64,000 nt of DNA from Opitutaceae bacterium (GCA_041395105.1 JAWLBB010000001.1:620001-684000); one strand, 5' to 3'. Positions 7,841 through 17,391 are shown, counted from the stretch's first letter. Program-made: numbers and translations. The notes: generated from the letters alone by a model not told the origin.

Positions 7841-10108
7841 CTACCCCGTCTTGCGCAGGGGGGCGAAGAGGGCGATGGCGGCGGCGAGGGCGCAGCTCGG
7901 GGTCCACTTGGGCGTCCGGTCGACGACGGTTGAGAGGGCGTTGAAGAGATCCCGGTCACTCTCGGGCCGGAAGCCGGTCTCAGTCCGCAAGGCCAGTCGA
8001 ACGGCTGACAGGTCGCGTGCAAGAACGGATTCGAGCATCGGGCCGCGGGCGCGGGCCCAGCCGGCCGGCTGCTCATCGGCGTGGATGGCGATGGCCTGGC
8101 TCAGGGTGATCCGGGTATTGGCCCGCAGCACCCATTCGATCGGCGAATGCATCCATTCGCCGGAGGCGGCGACCAGCTCAAAGCGTTCGTTGCGGGTGCC
8201 GAGCTCGTCGATGCCGGTAAAGATCCGGACCGCATTTGCGCGGGCGTTCAGGTAGATGAGCCCGCGAATGGCGGATGATTTGATGTGAAGGGAGACGCCC
8301 GGTTCGTCCAGCATCGAAAGGAGGTCGGGGATGGCTTCCGGGTCGCCGATTCGCCCGAGGGCACGGGCGGCCATGGCACGGATCCGATTGGGAAACTCCG
8401 GAGAGAGTGCGCTGCGCAGGACCGGAACGGCCGAGCGGTACTTCAGCTCCCCAAGGGCCCAGGCGACATGGTCGAAGAGGTGTTGGCGTTCGGGGTCCTC
8501 GAGGATCTCGAGGAGGGCGGGTCCGGCTTCATTGGAATGGCTCAGCCCGAGGCTGCGGACGGCCTCGGTCTTCACATCGTAGGAAGGGTCGGTCGTCAGC
8601 TCGATGAGAGTCCGGATCGCCAGGGGATTGGCGGATTGCCCGAGCCAGCGGGCGAGATTGGTCCGGCGGGTCTCGTCGTCATCGTAGAGCTTGCGTTGGG
8701 CGAAGAGAGTCCGGACCGGGTTGTTCCAGAGTGAGCCGAAGAAGTCGTTGGTCTCGAAGTTCGGATGCGTATTGGGCAACCGGCGGACGAGAATCATGAT
8801 GATGATCTTGAAGACGGGGACGGCGACCACCATCCATGCCTTGACCCAGTCGAAATAGAGAATCCCGTTGGCGAATTCCTTTGTCCCGCGGGGAAGGGCG
8901 AATGATTCGAGATAGAATCCGCTGAAGACGGCGACACCCGCGGCGACGAGACCGGCGATGACGCCGTAGATATTGAGGGATTCCAGGGCATCGCGTCGCC
9001 GGACATGGTGCTGTTCGACCGTGGTGGTGGCGATGCCGGTACCGGAGGCCACGCCGCCGCTCATGAAGCCCATGAAGAGCAACGCGATGGCCGTAACCGT
9101 TTCCTGCAGGTTCATGTCGAGCAGGCTGAATGACTGGGAGGGGTCAAACGGAGCGAGCAGGAGGTAGACCGGAGCGCCGAGGATGCTCATCAGAAGCAGA
9201 CCCGAGAGCATGGGTCGGAAACCCAGGGTGTCGGCGATCTTGCCCCAGATGAGAAAGGAGATGGCCGACCCGATGGTCGAACTGAGGAGGTAGAACGAAA
9301 CCAGCTGTGCGGGCACATGAAGCAGGGTGCGCAGGTAGACGGCCATCAGGGGCAGCGCGGAGAGCTGCATGAAGATCGAGATGAGCAGGGGCAGGCGGAG
9401 CAGGGGGGAGGTCCGCAGGGTGATGATGAAGCGCTTGTAGCCGCCGAGGGAACGGCGGCCGGAGCCGGAACCGCGATCGGCCCGGTCGGGAATCCGGAAG
9501 GCCCAGAAGAGCGTGTTCAGTTGTCCGAGGACGGAAAGGCCGAGCAGGAATTTGTAGTCGAGGGCGGTCATCTCGCTGGTGATGACGAGGGAGAAGACAA
9601 AGAGGGTGATGGCGTTGACCGTGGTGAACGAGAAACGCATCCGGGCGAAGAACTGGCCGCGGTCGCTGTCGGTGGTGATGTCCCGCATCAGTGATCCCCA
9701 AACCGTTCCGGCTCCGAATTGCTGGGCGACGGTGAAGACGAGAAGGAGGGTGAGGAGCAGGCCGAAGCTCATCCACGCGGTCGGGATGACCAGCATGGCG
9801 ATGAGCACGCCGAGTCTGACAATAGCGGTGAATCCGAGGAGCCGGCCACGTCCGAATCTTCGCACCCAGTCGAGGATGAAGAACCGCAGGAAGGCGACGA
9901 GGGGAATGACGCCGATGATGGCGGCAATCCGTGTCGGCTCGAACCCGAGAACATCGGAGGCGTAGAGTTGCAGGTATTGCCCGACAACGATGACGTTGAC
10001 CACCTGCTGGAACAGGTTGTGAAGAAGGGCATTGCGCTGTCCGGCCCGCCGTTCCCTGTCGGTCAGGGTGCCGGACGGCGCCGTGCCCGTGTCTTGTTCC
10101 TTTTTCAC
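7841..10108 (-). CDS. MFS transporter with C-terminal HEAT-repeat domain
   Basis: The 755-residue protein has an N-terminal membrane half with about 10-12 hydrophobic segments between residues ~30 and ~470, laid out like a major facilitator (for example VRLGVLIAMLVIPTAWMSFG, SAISFLIWGKIADTLGFRPM, the latter resembling the MFS loop motif). Residues ~480-680 are soluble and show HEAT-like helical repeats: DPSYDVKTEAVRSLGLSHSN, HVAWALGELKYRSAVPVLRS, MAARALGRIGDPEAIPDLLS and HIKSSAIRGLIYLNARANAV. The substrate is unknown; the HEAT part may be a cytoplasmic partner-binding or regulatory platform. The ATG at 10108 follows a 9-bp hairpin at 10119-10138. MFS-HEAT fusions are uncommon. Confidence 0.85.
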   Translation of the reverse strand: MKKEQDTGTAPSGTLTDRERRAGQRNALLHNLFQQVVNVIVVGQYLQLYASDVLGFEPTRIAAIIGVIPLVAFLRFFILDWVRRFGRGRLLGFTAIVRLGVLIAMLVIPTAWMSFGLLLTLLLVFTVAQQFGAGTVWGSLMRDITTDSDRGQFFARMRFSFTTVNAITLFVFSLVITSEMTALDYKFLLGLSVLGQLNTLFWAFRIPDRADRGSGSGRRSLGGYKRFIITLRTSPLLRLPLLISIFMQLSALPLMAVYLRTLLHVPAQLVSFYLLSSTIGSAISFLIWGKIADTLGFRPMLSGLLLMSILGAPVYLLLAPFDPSQSFSLLDMNLQETVTAIALLFMGFMSGGVASGTGIATTTVEQHHVRRRDALESLNIYGVIAGLVAAGVAVFSGFYLESFALPRGTKEFANGILYFDWVKAWMVVAVPVFKIIIMILVRRLPNTHPNFETNDFFGSLWNNPVRTLFAQRKLYDDDETRRTNLARWLGQSANPLAIRTLIELTTDPSYDVKTEAVRSLGLSHSNEAGPALLEILEDPERQHLFDHVAWALGELKYRSAVPVLRSALSPEFPNRIRAMAARALGRIGDPEAIPDLLSMLDEPGVSLHIKSSAIRGLIYLNARANAVRIFTGIDELGTRNERFELVAASGEWMHSPIEWVLRANTRITLSQAIAIHADEQPAGWARARGPMLESVLARDLSAVRLALRTETGFRPESDRDLFNALSTVVDRTPKWTPSCALAAAIALFAPLRKTG

Positions 10109-10118
10109 GTCCCTTCAT

Positions 10119-10193
10119 CCTCGGCACAGGTGCCGAGGTGAGGCAAGCGGGTAAGTGGACGCGGGGGCGCCTCAACAGAGTGAGGCGACTACA
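10119..10193 (-). repeat. Inverted repeat plus a solo half-copy of the hairpin repeat
   Basis: Bases 10119-10138 form a perfect 9-bp stem (CCTCGGCAC, 2-nt loop, GTGCCGAGG). Bases 10168-10193 look like one half of a family 1 element: on the minus strand TGTAGT is followed by CGCCTCA, loop CTCTGT, TGAGGCG. The half-copy starts 12 bp after the stop of the aldo/keto reductase gene and reads in its direction. The partner half is not recognisable. Confidence 0.65.
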
Positions 10194-10204
10194 GGACACC
10201 TTTG

Positions 10205-11197
10205 TCAGCGGGTGCGGGATTCGCTCTGCCAGAGGTCCGGATTGCGGCCCATGGCCTCTTTGAGCGGCTCGGAGGCGGCATCGAGCGCGCTCAGGACATC
10301 TTCGCCCAGAGGGTCGGCGGCGGCTGCGGCGTTTCGGCGGACCTGGCTCCCGTTGCGTCCGCCCACCAGAACAGAGGTGACCTGTCCGCGGTCGAGGAGC
10401 CAGCGGATGGCGACGTCGCCCATCGGGCGGTTGATTTCCTCGCAGATGGTGCGGATGCGCTCGACCGTCTCGAAGGTGAGGGCCTCATGTCCCGCCTCGC
10501 CGTGGCGGGCGTTGCCATTGGTCGACGAGTAGTGCCGTATCGATTGTCTTCCCACGGGAACGTCTTCGAGGGAGCGGACTTTGCCGGTCAACAGGCCCTG
10601 GAGAAAGGGCGAATAGGCGAGGATGCCCAGGCCGGCCTTTTGCGAAGCGGGGATGACCTCGTATTCGGTGGCCCGGAAGAGCAGGCTGTAGGCAATCTGA
10701 TTGGTGGTGGCGCGGCCACCGGCGGCCAGGTAATCGGCCAGTTGCGAGGGACCGAAATTGGACACGCCATAGTCACGGATCTTGCCCTCGGACACGAGCT
10801 GCTCGAGGGTGGCAACGGCTGCTCCGACTGGAAAGGTGGTGGCGGGCCAATGCATCTGATAGAAATCGATCCGGTCGGTCTTGAGATTGGTGAGCGAGCG
10901 TTCGCAGGCCTCCCGGAGCAGGGCGGGTTCGAAATGGCCGGGTGAGACCTTGGTCGCAATGAAGGCCTCGTCGCGCCGATTGCCCAGACCCTGGGCGAGG
11001 ACCTGTTCCGACTTGCCCCGGCCGTAGACTTCGGCGGTATCGAAGAAGGTGATGCCGCAGTCGAGGGCGGCCTGAACGGCTTCGCAGGAATCGCGGTCCT
11101 CCTGCTCCCCCCAATTGGCGCCGCCGCCGATGGCCCAGCAGCCGAATCCGATTTCCGTCACCTTGAGAGCGCTTTTTCCGAGGTTGTTCTGTTTCAC
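10205..11197 (-). CDS. Aldo/keto reductase
   Basis: This is a full-length 330-residue member of the aldo/keto reductase superfamily, which reduces carbonyls with NADPH. The TIM-barrel signatures are clear: GFGCWAIGGG near the start, FFDTAEVYGRGKSEQVLAQG with the catalytic Asp and Tyr, ATKVSPG with the Lys, and FYQMHWP with the His. The C-terminal ILAYSPFLQGLLTG and AIRWLLDRGQVTSVLVGGRN form the cofactor-binding region. It lacks a signal peptide and is cytoplasmic. The GCCFW-type glycine-rich opening and overall length suit the YajO/PdxI-like group, but the substrate cannot be inferred. It starts at ATG 11197, divergent from the thioesterase gene across a 111-bp gap. Confidence 0.93.
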   Translation of the reverse strand: MKQNNLGKSALKVTEIGFGCWAIGGGANWGEQEDRDSCEAVQAALDCGITFFDTAEVYGRGKSEQVLAQGLGNRRDEAFIATKVSPGHFEPALLREACERSLTNLKTDRIDFYQMHWPATTFPVGAAVATLEQLVSEGKIRDYGVSNFGPSQLADYLAAGGRATTNQIAYSLLFRATEYEVIPASQKAGLGILAYSPFLQGLLTGKVRSLEDVPVGRQSIRHYSSTNGNARHGEAGHEALTFETVERIRTICEEINRPMGDVAIRWLLDRGQVTSVLVGGRNGSQVRRNAAAAADPLGEDVLSALDAASEPLKEAMGRNPDLWQSESRTR

Positions 11198-11308
11198 GCC
11201 TGGATTTCACCGGGGTGGCGGATCCGGTGCAAGGGCGTTTTGGCGGAAGGTTGCCGATGAAGGGAGGAGGCGGGATCCGCGCTGGTCATTCTGCGGGCAA
11301 TCTGCACG

Positions 11309-11767
11309 ATGGGCGGGGTGGAATTCTCGATTGAAGACGCTGGGTTTCCCCTCAAACCAAAGACGGCGGAGGACCTCCGCGCCATGTGGGCGGGGACGGC
11401 CCTGGAAGCCTTCGGCCTGGTCCTGAAGGAGGCCGGCGAGGATACCCTTGTCCTGGAAATGCCGATACGACGGGACTTTCTGCAGCCGGCGGGTCTTCTC
11501 CATGGCGGGATCAGCCTGTTCCTGGCCGAGTCGGCGGCGAGTCTCCAGGCCTGCATCGGGATCGATCTGCGTGAGCGGCAGCCGGTCGGGGTAGAGATCA
11601 ACGGGAGCCACCTGCGTTCCGTCCGGGACGGCACCCTGGTGGCGAAGGCGAGGGTTCTCCGCCGGTCGGTCAACCTGATCGTTCACGAGGTGATGATCGG
11701 CCATCTTGAGACCGGCCGCGAACTGTGCGCCTGCCGGGTGACAAATTTCTACCGGAAGACGGATTGA
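11309..11767 (+). CDS. Hotdog-fold acyl-CoA thioesterase (PaaI/YdiI type)
   Basis: The 152-residue protein is the usual length for a single hotdog domain. The block FLQPAGLLHGGISLFLAESA matches the QPxGxxHGG...E signature of the PaaI/EntH/YdiI thioesterases, where the Glu after the HGG turn is catalytic. The C-terminal half supplies the beta strands (GVEINGSHLRSVRDG, LVAKARVLRRSVNLIVHEV). It would hydrolyse an aromatic or acyl CoA thioester in the cytoplasm. YdiI-like members include the menaquinone-pathway DHNA-CoA thioesterase, but no men genes are nearby, so the substrate is open. The ATG lies 111 bp from the divergent aldo/keto reductase. A family 1 repeat follows 72 bp after its stop. 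Confidence 0.88.
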   Translation: MGGVEFSIEDAGFPLKPKTAEDLRAMWAGTALEAFGLVLKEAGEDTLVLEMPIRRDFLQPAGLLHGGISLFLAESAASLQACIGIDLRERQPVGVEINGSHLRSVRDGTLVAKARVLRRSVNLIVHEVMIGHLETGRELCACRVTNFYRKTD

Positions 11768-11839
11768 CAGGAGACCGGCTCGGAAGGAGTCAACGCGGAA
11801 TAGACCGCACTGAAGACTGTTCGCGAGGGATCACGAAGT

Positions 11840-11905
11840 GTAGTGGCGGCAGTCTCTTGCCGCAAATCCACACTGAAACGCCCCAAGAGACTGGGGCGGC
11901 GACAC
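11840..11905 (+). repeat. 66-bp paired-hairpin repeat, family 1 copy B
   Basis: Hairpin 1 is GCGGCA, loop GTCTCT, TGCCGC; hairpin 2 is CGCCCCA, loop AGAGAC, TGGGGCG. The loops are perfectly complementary. Similarity to copy C extends beyond the 66 bp: ATCACGA lies upstream, and a tail with ACGAA-AAT and ATCGGCTCAACT lies downstream. It follows the thioesterase stop by 72 bp in the sense orientation. Confidence 0.9.
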
Positions 11906-11967
11906 CTGATAAAGAAACGAATAATCGAAGCTTGGGCATCGGCTCAACTTTGCCCTGACCGCGCCTT

Positions 11968-13629
11968 TTACCGTCTCTGGCGGAGGGTCTGGAGGATGTT
12001 GAGCGCGTGGTTGCCGATCTTCTCCATATTGTTGATCACATCGATGTAGAGGACCTCGCCCTTGACTTGGGTCGCCTCCTGCATGCGGCGGATGGAGGTC
12101 TTGCGGAGCTGCTTGCGTGACTGGTCGATCATGCCCTCGAGCTGATAGGCGATCTCCATGTCGGCTGCCGTGATGTCCCGCTTGAGGGCGTTGCGGTAAA
12201 ACTCCATGAACTGGATGACCGCCTTGGCCATGGTGGAAATCTCGGCCCGGGCTTCGGCCGGGAGGTCGTAGCGTTTCCGGTAGTCGCGCCGGGCGGACAG
12301 GGCAAGTCGGTAGCAGCAGTCGCAGATATCCTCGAATTCGGCCACGAGGCGCAGGAGGACGCTGACCTCGGCGAGGCTGCGATCGCCGATATTTCCAGTC
12401 GTGCAGTGGAGGAGGTCGTTGGTCAGCTCCACGGCCATCTTGTCGCTCTGTTCCTCCAGGGCGCGCATTTCCTTGAATTTCTGCCCCAGGTCCTTGTCGG
12501 GGTTTTCGAAAAGCTCAACGAAGCCCTGGAACATGGTCTGGGTCAGCGCGGCCATCTTCTGGACCTCCATCTCGGACTCGGCGAGGTTGAGTTCCCCGGT
12601 TTCCGGGATGAAGCCACCGAGGTGAGCGGCCCGCTCGGAGGGGCGTCCGGGCTTCCCGCGGTCGCGGACGAACCGCTGGACCAATGCGGCGAATTGCGGC
12701 ACGAAGCCGACCACGAGGCAGATATTGCAGAAGTTGAAGAGCGAATGGAAGAGCGCCATCCGGATCGGAATCAAGGTCGGATCGGACGCTGTTCCCGGCA
12801 GGATCCAATCAACGAAGTGAATGAACGGATTGAAAAGGACGAGCATCCAGAGGACGCCCACGATATTGAAGAGGAAGTGGGCGCGGGCGGCCTGGCGGGC
12901 GGGGAGGCTGGTGCCGATGGCGGCGAGGTTGGCGGTGATGGTGGTGCCGACGTTTTCACCGAGAATGATGGCGGCGGCGCTCGGGAAGTCGATCCAACCC
13001 TTGTAGGCGAGGGTCAGGGTGATGGCGCCGGCGACGGAGGAGGATTGGACGACCACCGTCAGGACGGTCCCGATGATGAAAAAGAAAAGGACTGAGAAGA
13101 TGCCCCGGCCGGTGTAGTGCTGGAGGAAGGAAAGGACCTCCGGGTTGTTGCGGATATCGGGGACGGCGTCCTTGAGGAAGAGGAGGCCGAGAAAGAGAAG
13201 ACCGAAGCCGATGAAGACTTCGCCGGTGTTGCGGACCTGCGACTTCCTGAAGAAAATCATGGGCAGTCCGACGCCGATGATGGGCAGGGCGATCGAGGTC
13301 AGGCTGAACTTGAAACCGAGGTAGGAGACGATCCAGAAGGTGGTGGTCGTCCCGAGATTGGCCCCCATGATGAGGCCGATCGACTCGGTCAGGGTGATCA
13401 GCTGGGCGTTGACGAAGCTGACGATCATCACCGTGGTGGCCGAGGAGGACTGGACCAGGCTGGTGATGAGAAGCCCGGTGGTGATACCCGCGAACCGGTT
13501 CTGGGTCATCGACCGCATGAGGCCGCGGAGTCGATCTCCTGAGACCTTTTGGATTCCCTCGCTCATCACCTTCATACCGAAGAGGAAGACGCCGAGGCTG
13601 CCCAGGATTTCGAATAGGGTTACAATCAT
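11968..13629 (-). CDS. Na+/phosphate cotransporter family protein with PhoU-like domain
   Basis: The 553-residue protein has the Na/Pi cotransporter (NptA/YjbB) fold: two inverted membrane repeats, each with a QSSSA-type motif (TSLVQSSSATTVMIVSFVNA and VVVQSSSVAGAITLTLAYKG), preceded by GVFLFGMKVMSEG and followed by GANLGTTTTFW and GENVGTTITAN. Membrane segments fill residues 1-310. Residues ~345-545 are a soluble PhoU-like helical bundle (ALEEQSDKMAVELTNDLLHC, LVAEFEDICDCCYRLALSAR). The likely role is sodium-coupled phosphate uptake in the inner membrane, with the PhoU part regulating it. The start ATG at 13629 has only a weak Shine-Dalgarno region. It converges on the thioesterase gene across the copy B repeat. 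Confidence 0.92.
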   Translation of the reverse strand: MIVTLFEILGSLGVFLFGMKVMSEGIQKVSGDRLRGLMRSMTQNRFAGITTGLLITSLVQSSSATTVMIVSFVNAQLITLTESIGLIMGANLGTTTTFWIVSYLGFKFSLTSIALPIIGVGLPMIFFRKSQVRNTGEVFIGFGLLFLGLLFLKDAVPDIRNNPEVLSFLQHYTGRGIFSVLFFFIIGTVLTVVVQSSSVAGAITLTLAYKGWIDFPSAAAIILGENVGTTITANLAAIGTSLPARQAARAHFLFNIVGVLWMLVLFNPFIHFVDWILPGTASDPTLIPIRMALFHSLFNFCNICLVVGFVPQFAALVQRFVRDRGKPGRPSERAAHLGGFIPETGELNLAESEMEVQKMAALTQTMFQGFVELFENPDKDLGQKFKEMRALEEQSDKMAVELTNDLLHCTTGNIGDRSLAEVSVLLRLVAEFEDICDCCYRLALSARRDYRKRYDLPAEARAEISTMAKAVIQFMEFYRNALKRDITAADMEIAYQLEGMIDQSRKQLRKTSIRRMQEATQVKGEVLYIDVINNMEKIGNHALNILQTLRQRR

Positions 13630-13802
13630 GTTAAATTTTCGGGGAGAGGGGCATCGAATGGACTCGATTCGGTCGAGGCAAACAGAAAGGACGTCAGGGG
13701 TCCGCGCGATCGCAAGAGCGCCCGGTCAAGGTTCATCGGGTAAGGCCATGCCACCACCCGGGGCATCTCCCCAAGACGTCCGTTCCGCCGCGGACCCTGT
13801 GC

Positions 13803-16800
13803 TCAGCGGGTGGCCGGATCGAGGCCGATCGTCCCGACCATCTTCCCCGCGTAATCGGAGGTCTGGTGGTCCTCGACCCGGGAGCGGGCCTCTTCCAGCA
13901 GTTGATCGATTCCCATCCGTTCGATCGACTCCCGGTAGATGCGGTTCTTCCGGAAAGCCTCGAGTCGCCGGACGAAACCGTTGGCCTGTTCGAGATCGAA
14001 CGCCTGCCGGGCCGCGAGTCGCTTCTGGTACCAATCGCTGTTGTAAAGGGACTCGCGGGTGAAAAGGGCCCGGACGGCGGGATCGTCGACTTTCTTTCCT
14101 TCCCAGTGACCTTCAGCCATGATGTGCAGGAGGGCCTTGAGCGGCGGGCAGGCGAGTTCGATCGTGCCATCCTCAAGATAGAGGAGGGCGGCGTTTTTCT
14201 GGGCGTTGACGATATTGTCGATCCCCTCGACGAAGACCTCGAGATCCTGGATTTCGGGTCGCAGCATCTCCTCCGGGAGGACGCAGCCCGGATTGCTGAA
14301 GATCCGCCCGAAAAATGCCCTGACGAAGGTATCGGTGATCCGGTAACCGAGGCGACTGGCGAGAATGGTCCGGCCCTGTTGTTCAAAATCGCGGCAGGGC
14401 TCCAGGCAGCCTTCCTGGATAAGGTAGGCGGCTGAACGCTCCCGGGCCGTCATCCGGGACCAGACTTCGGGCACGAGGAGGCTGATGTCGTGATCGACCC
14501 GGCAATGGGGTCCGATATAGCCGGCCCCGGTGGTGAAGCCTTCGTAGCCGGTGACAAGGTAAGAGACCAGAGCGTTGTTGAGGTCGATGATGGCCGGGAG
14601 GGCGTTGAAAGGGCCCTTGGTCAGGGCACCCTCGGAGCCGGCTCCGGTGGTGGAAGGGGATTTCCCGGTCAGGCTGGCCACGAAGTCCATGAAGAGCTCG
14701 GGAAGCTCCTGGTAGTGGATGGGACTGTAGACGGCGAGGGCCTTGATCCCGTTGGCGTGGTCGGGCGGGTTGTTTCGCCGGCCGGGAAGGACGGCGTTGA
14801 CCGGGGCGGAGATGGGGTCGTCCTTGGTGAGGCGGCGGTAGAGGCGGATGCCGACGCGGGCGAGGTAGGTGCCACGGGGATCGAGCAGGTCAAGCCGGGT
14901 CTGCAGGTAGCGCGGGTTCTTGCTGGGTTTGCCGCCGACCAGTCGCGGATGGGCGGGGCTGGCCACATAGTCGGGCTTCTCTTCGGCGACGAATTCGCGA
15001 ATGACGCGCTGCATGGGCTCCGTGAACTGGTCGAAGCGGATGGCGTCCTCCACCAGTTCGACCGCTTCCTCGCGATTGATGGGCTGGTAGTTGGAGAAGA
15101 AGTTGCCGGGCTGGGCAAAATCCTGCTCCGTCTGCTTGTCGTAGCCGCGGTGGATGGCCTCGTCAGGACGCTGGAAAAGGCGGTACTCGCAATTGGTCAC
15201 GAATTTCCAGGCATCGCGGTCGAGGTCGGGCCGGAGTCCGCTGATCAACCGGGACGGGACGACAACGGAGGCGGAGATGTCGTCCTCCATCTGGATTTTG
15301 AAGGCCGGGAAGAAATCCTTGCGCAGGCGGAAGGTCCGCCACGAACCGTCCTGGTGGAAACCGACCCGAAGGTATTGGGTGACCAGTTTCAGATTGCGGT
15401 ATTTGAGCTCATGGCCGGGCATCCCGTTGATGCTGTCGACCATGAAACGCCGACCCCAGTTGGCCTCCCAGTCGGGCTTGTAGAGTCGCTTCACGAGCAG
15501 CACCAGGTCCCGGATGGTATCGGGGATGGCGCGGAGCCAATCGTTGTAGTCCTCGGTGTAGTCAGGGCTTGGAGTCAGCAGCTTGACCACGGAACCGAGG
15601 GAGCGTTTCGGGCTGAGGATGGGCCGTCCGTCCGGCCGGTTGCGTTCCGGGTCGGCGAAGCGGTTGCGGTAGTCGCGGTTGATGATGGTCTCGACCTGGT
15701 CGAAGTCCTGTTTGATGTCGCGGACGATGACCGGCCCGGTGATCATGGCATCGGCGATGGACTTGGAGATCTCGGATTTTCCACCTCCGGAGACCGTGCA
15801 GGGCTTGTGGCAGAAGGTGCCCTCGGCGGTCGTTCCGATCAGGCGCCAACGTCGGCCCTCGGCGGGCTTGACCATGGCCACCTTGTAGCCCGAGGGCAGG
15901 ACATAGGTCCTGGTGGGCAGGAGCTTCAAGCTGTGTTCGACCCCCTGGCGGGTCCAGGTGATGCGCTGCGTGTCGAGTCCGAAGCGGACATCGGCCGGCA
16001 GGTAGACGATATCCGGGTAGTTCCGGTCGGTCGCGTAGCCTTCGGGATGGACCTCCATGAGATCCCTGCAGCGCTCCACGGCCTCCTCAAAGGTATGGTC
16101 GACGATGGTCAGGTATTCGCTCAGGCTGAACTCCTCGCCCAGATCGTAGCTGGGAAAGGCGAGGGCGCCTCCGGCGTGTTCCTCCTCGCAGAGACCGTAA
16201 AGGTTGGCGGCGTAACTGATCTGGGTTTTGACCTCCTTCTTGCAGTATCCGAAATAATTGTCGGCGATGAGGGTGACCATGACACCGCTCTGGTCCCGGC
16301 AGGTCACCTTGAAGGCGCCTCCTTCGTTGTAGCGCTCATCGGGGTCACTCCAGCACATCCCGTCGCGGATCTGGCGTTCGGTGGCATCGTCGCGGTGGGG
16401 CAGTCCGAGTTCCTTCTTGGTCAGGCGAACCAGATGAGGCGCGAGGATGACGCATCCCGTCTGGCCGGACCAGTGCCTGAGGTCGAGGCCGGCATCGTTT
16501 TCCGGCAGGAAGGGATCTCCGGCGTTGCCGAAGATGGATTCGACGAAATCCAGATTGCTGACAAGATTGCCGGGTGCGAAGAAGCGGATCTCGGTGGACT
16601 TCTCTTCGGTGAATCCCGGAACTTCCGGACAGATCACCGGCCGGAGCAGAAGCGAAGCGAAGAGGTGGGCCTGGTCTTCCTGGGTGGAAGTGAAGGGCAG
16701 GGCGAGAATCTCCTGCGGGGGCCGGAGGGCGTGGCGCAGCAGGTTGAGAAAGGTGAGACGGGGCACGGCCTTCTTGTCGGCCGGAACGGGCAGGCCGCCC

Positions 16801-17261
16801 TCGGTCACGTGAAAGACTCCCTGGGTCGTCCGGCGGTCGCTGGCCGGATTGTGAAGCACGCCCTGCTTGACCCGGGTGGATTCGACAATCGGCGACTGGA
16901 AGGTGTCCTTGTCCGGCGGCAGGGAAAGGATCCGGGCGAGCCCGTGGCGTTCGAGGACCATGGTGCCGGTGGGGACGAGGATTTCGTCGGGCTCCACCAG
17001 ATCGGCCAGGTAGCGGTGCAGGAACTCCTGAATGCGCTGGTCGGCCGGGCAGAGATAATCGCGCAGGATCCGGTTCTTCTCGCGGAAATTGGCGAGGAGG
17101 GAGGCTCCAAGCTCAAGGTAGGGGTAGTCCTCGGCCCGGCCCCAGATGGGCGCGCCGCGTGCGGCCAGTTTGAGATTGATGAATTCGCGAAGTCGCGCCT
17201 CGTCGTGTGCGCTCGGGTTTTCGTTGCCAAATCCCAGTCCGTTTTTCAAGTCAGCCGCCAT
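13803..17261 (-). CDS. Very large GGGKSE-motif protein, candidate PPi-type phosphoenolpyruvate carboxykinase
   Basis: From ATG 17261 the product is 1152 residues. The open frame continues upstream to 17453, but that part is the antisense of a repeat. There is no signal peptide, and I see no tandem repeats. The clearest motif is CTVSGGGKSEISKSIADAM near residue 500, a glycine-rich kinase-type loop with Lys and Ser. Length and this motif fit the PPi-dependent PEP carboxykinases described from Propionibacterium and Entamoeba (about 1100-1200 residues, unrelated in overall sequence to GTP and ATP enzymes). Such an enzyme would interconvert oxaloacetate plus PPi with PEP. This assignment is inference from size and one motif; the gene itself is certain. 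Confidence 0.6.
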   Translation of the reverse strand: MAADLKNGLGFGNENPSAHDEARLREFINLKLAARGAPIWGRAEDYPYLELGASLLANFREKNRILRDYLCPADQRIQEFLHRYLADLVEPDEILVPTGTMVLERHGLARILSLPPDKDTFQSPIVESTRVKQGVLHNPASDRRTTQGVFHVTEGGLPVPADKKAVPRLTFLNLLRHALRPPQEILALPFTSTQEDQAHLFASLLLRPVICPEVPGFTEEKSTEIRFFAPGNLVSNLDFVESIFGNAGDPFLPENDAGLDLRHWSGQTGCVILAPHLVRLTKKELGLPHRDDATERQIRDGMCWSDPDERYNEGGAFKVTCRDQSGVMVTLIADNYFGYCKKEVKTQISYAANLYGLCEEEHAGGALAFPSYDLGEEFSLSEYLTIVDHTFEEAVERCRDLMEVHPEGYATDRNYPDIVYLPADVRFGLDTQRITWTRQGVEHSLKLLPTRTYVLPSGYKVAMVKPAEGRRWRLIGTTAEGTFCHKPCTVSGGGKSEISKSIADAMITGPVIVRDIKQDFDQVETIINRDYRNRFADPERNRPDGRPILSPKRSLGSVVKLLTPSPDYTEDYNDWLRAIPDTIRDLVLLVKRLYKPDWEANWGRRFMVDSINGMPGHELKYRNLKLVTQYLRVGFHQDGSWRTFRLRKDFFPAFKIQMEDDISASVVVPSRLISGLRPDLDRDAWKFVTNCEYRLFQRPDEAIHRGYDKQTEQDFAQPGNFFSNYQPINREEAVELVEDAIRFDQFTEPMQRVIREFVAEEKPDYVASPAHPRLVGGKPSKNPRYLQTRLDLLDPRGTYLARVGIRLYRRLTKDDPISAPVNAVLPGRRNNPPDHANGIKALAVYSPIHYQELPELFMDFVASLTGKSPSTTGAGSEGALTKGPFNALPAIIDLNNALVSYLVTGYEGFTTGAGYIGPHCRVDHDISLLVPEVWSRMTARERSAAYLIQEGCLEPCRDFEQQGRTILASRLGYRITDTFVRAFFGRIFSNPGCVLPEEMLRPEIQDLEVFVEGIDNIVNAQKNAALLYLEDGTIELACPPLKALLHIMAEGHWEGKKVDDPAVRALFTRESLYNSDWYQKRLAARQAFDLEQANGFVRRLEAFRKNRIYRESIERMGIDQLLEEARSRVEDHQTSDYAGKMVGTIGLDPATR

Positions 17262-17339
17262 AGTCTGCCCAAGGTAGGAGCAGGCCTCGGGCCAGCAATT
17301 GAAAAATGATGGAGAGGCGGCTTCTAGCGGTCCTGAGTT

Positions 17340-17357
17340 GAGCCGATTCGTCGGCTC
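17340..17357 (-). other. Hairpin with TTCG-type tetraloop
   Basis: GAGCCGA, TTCG, TCGGCTC makes a perfect 7-bp stem with a TTCG (minus strand CGAA) loop. It lies in the leader of the large GGGKSE gene and downstream of the aldo/keto reductase and repeat copy C. There is no T-run, so it is not a classical terminator. The segment ATCGGCTCAACT at its edge is shared with the tail of copy B. Confidence 0.55.
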
Positions 17358-17391
17358 ATAGCCGGCATTTATTGTTCGTTCCGTTGTCGGG

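Noticed and set aside
14490..17309. 939-residue open frame on the plus strand
   Set aside because: It is antisense to the large GGGKSE gene, is Gly/Asp/Val-rich without domain signatures, and is explained by high GC third positions on the opposite strand.
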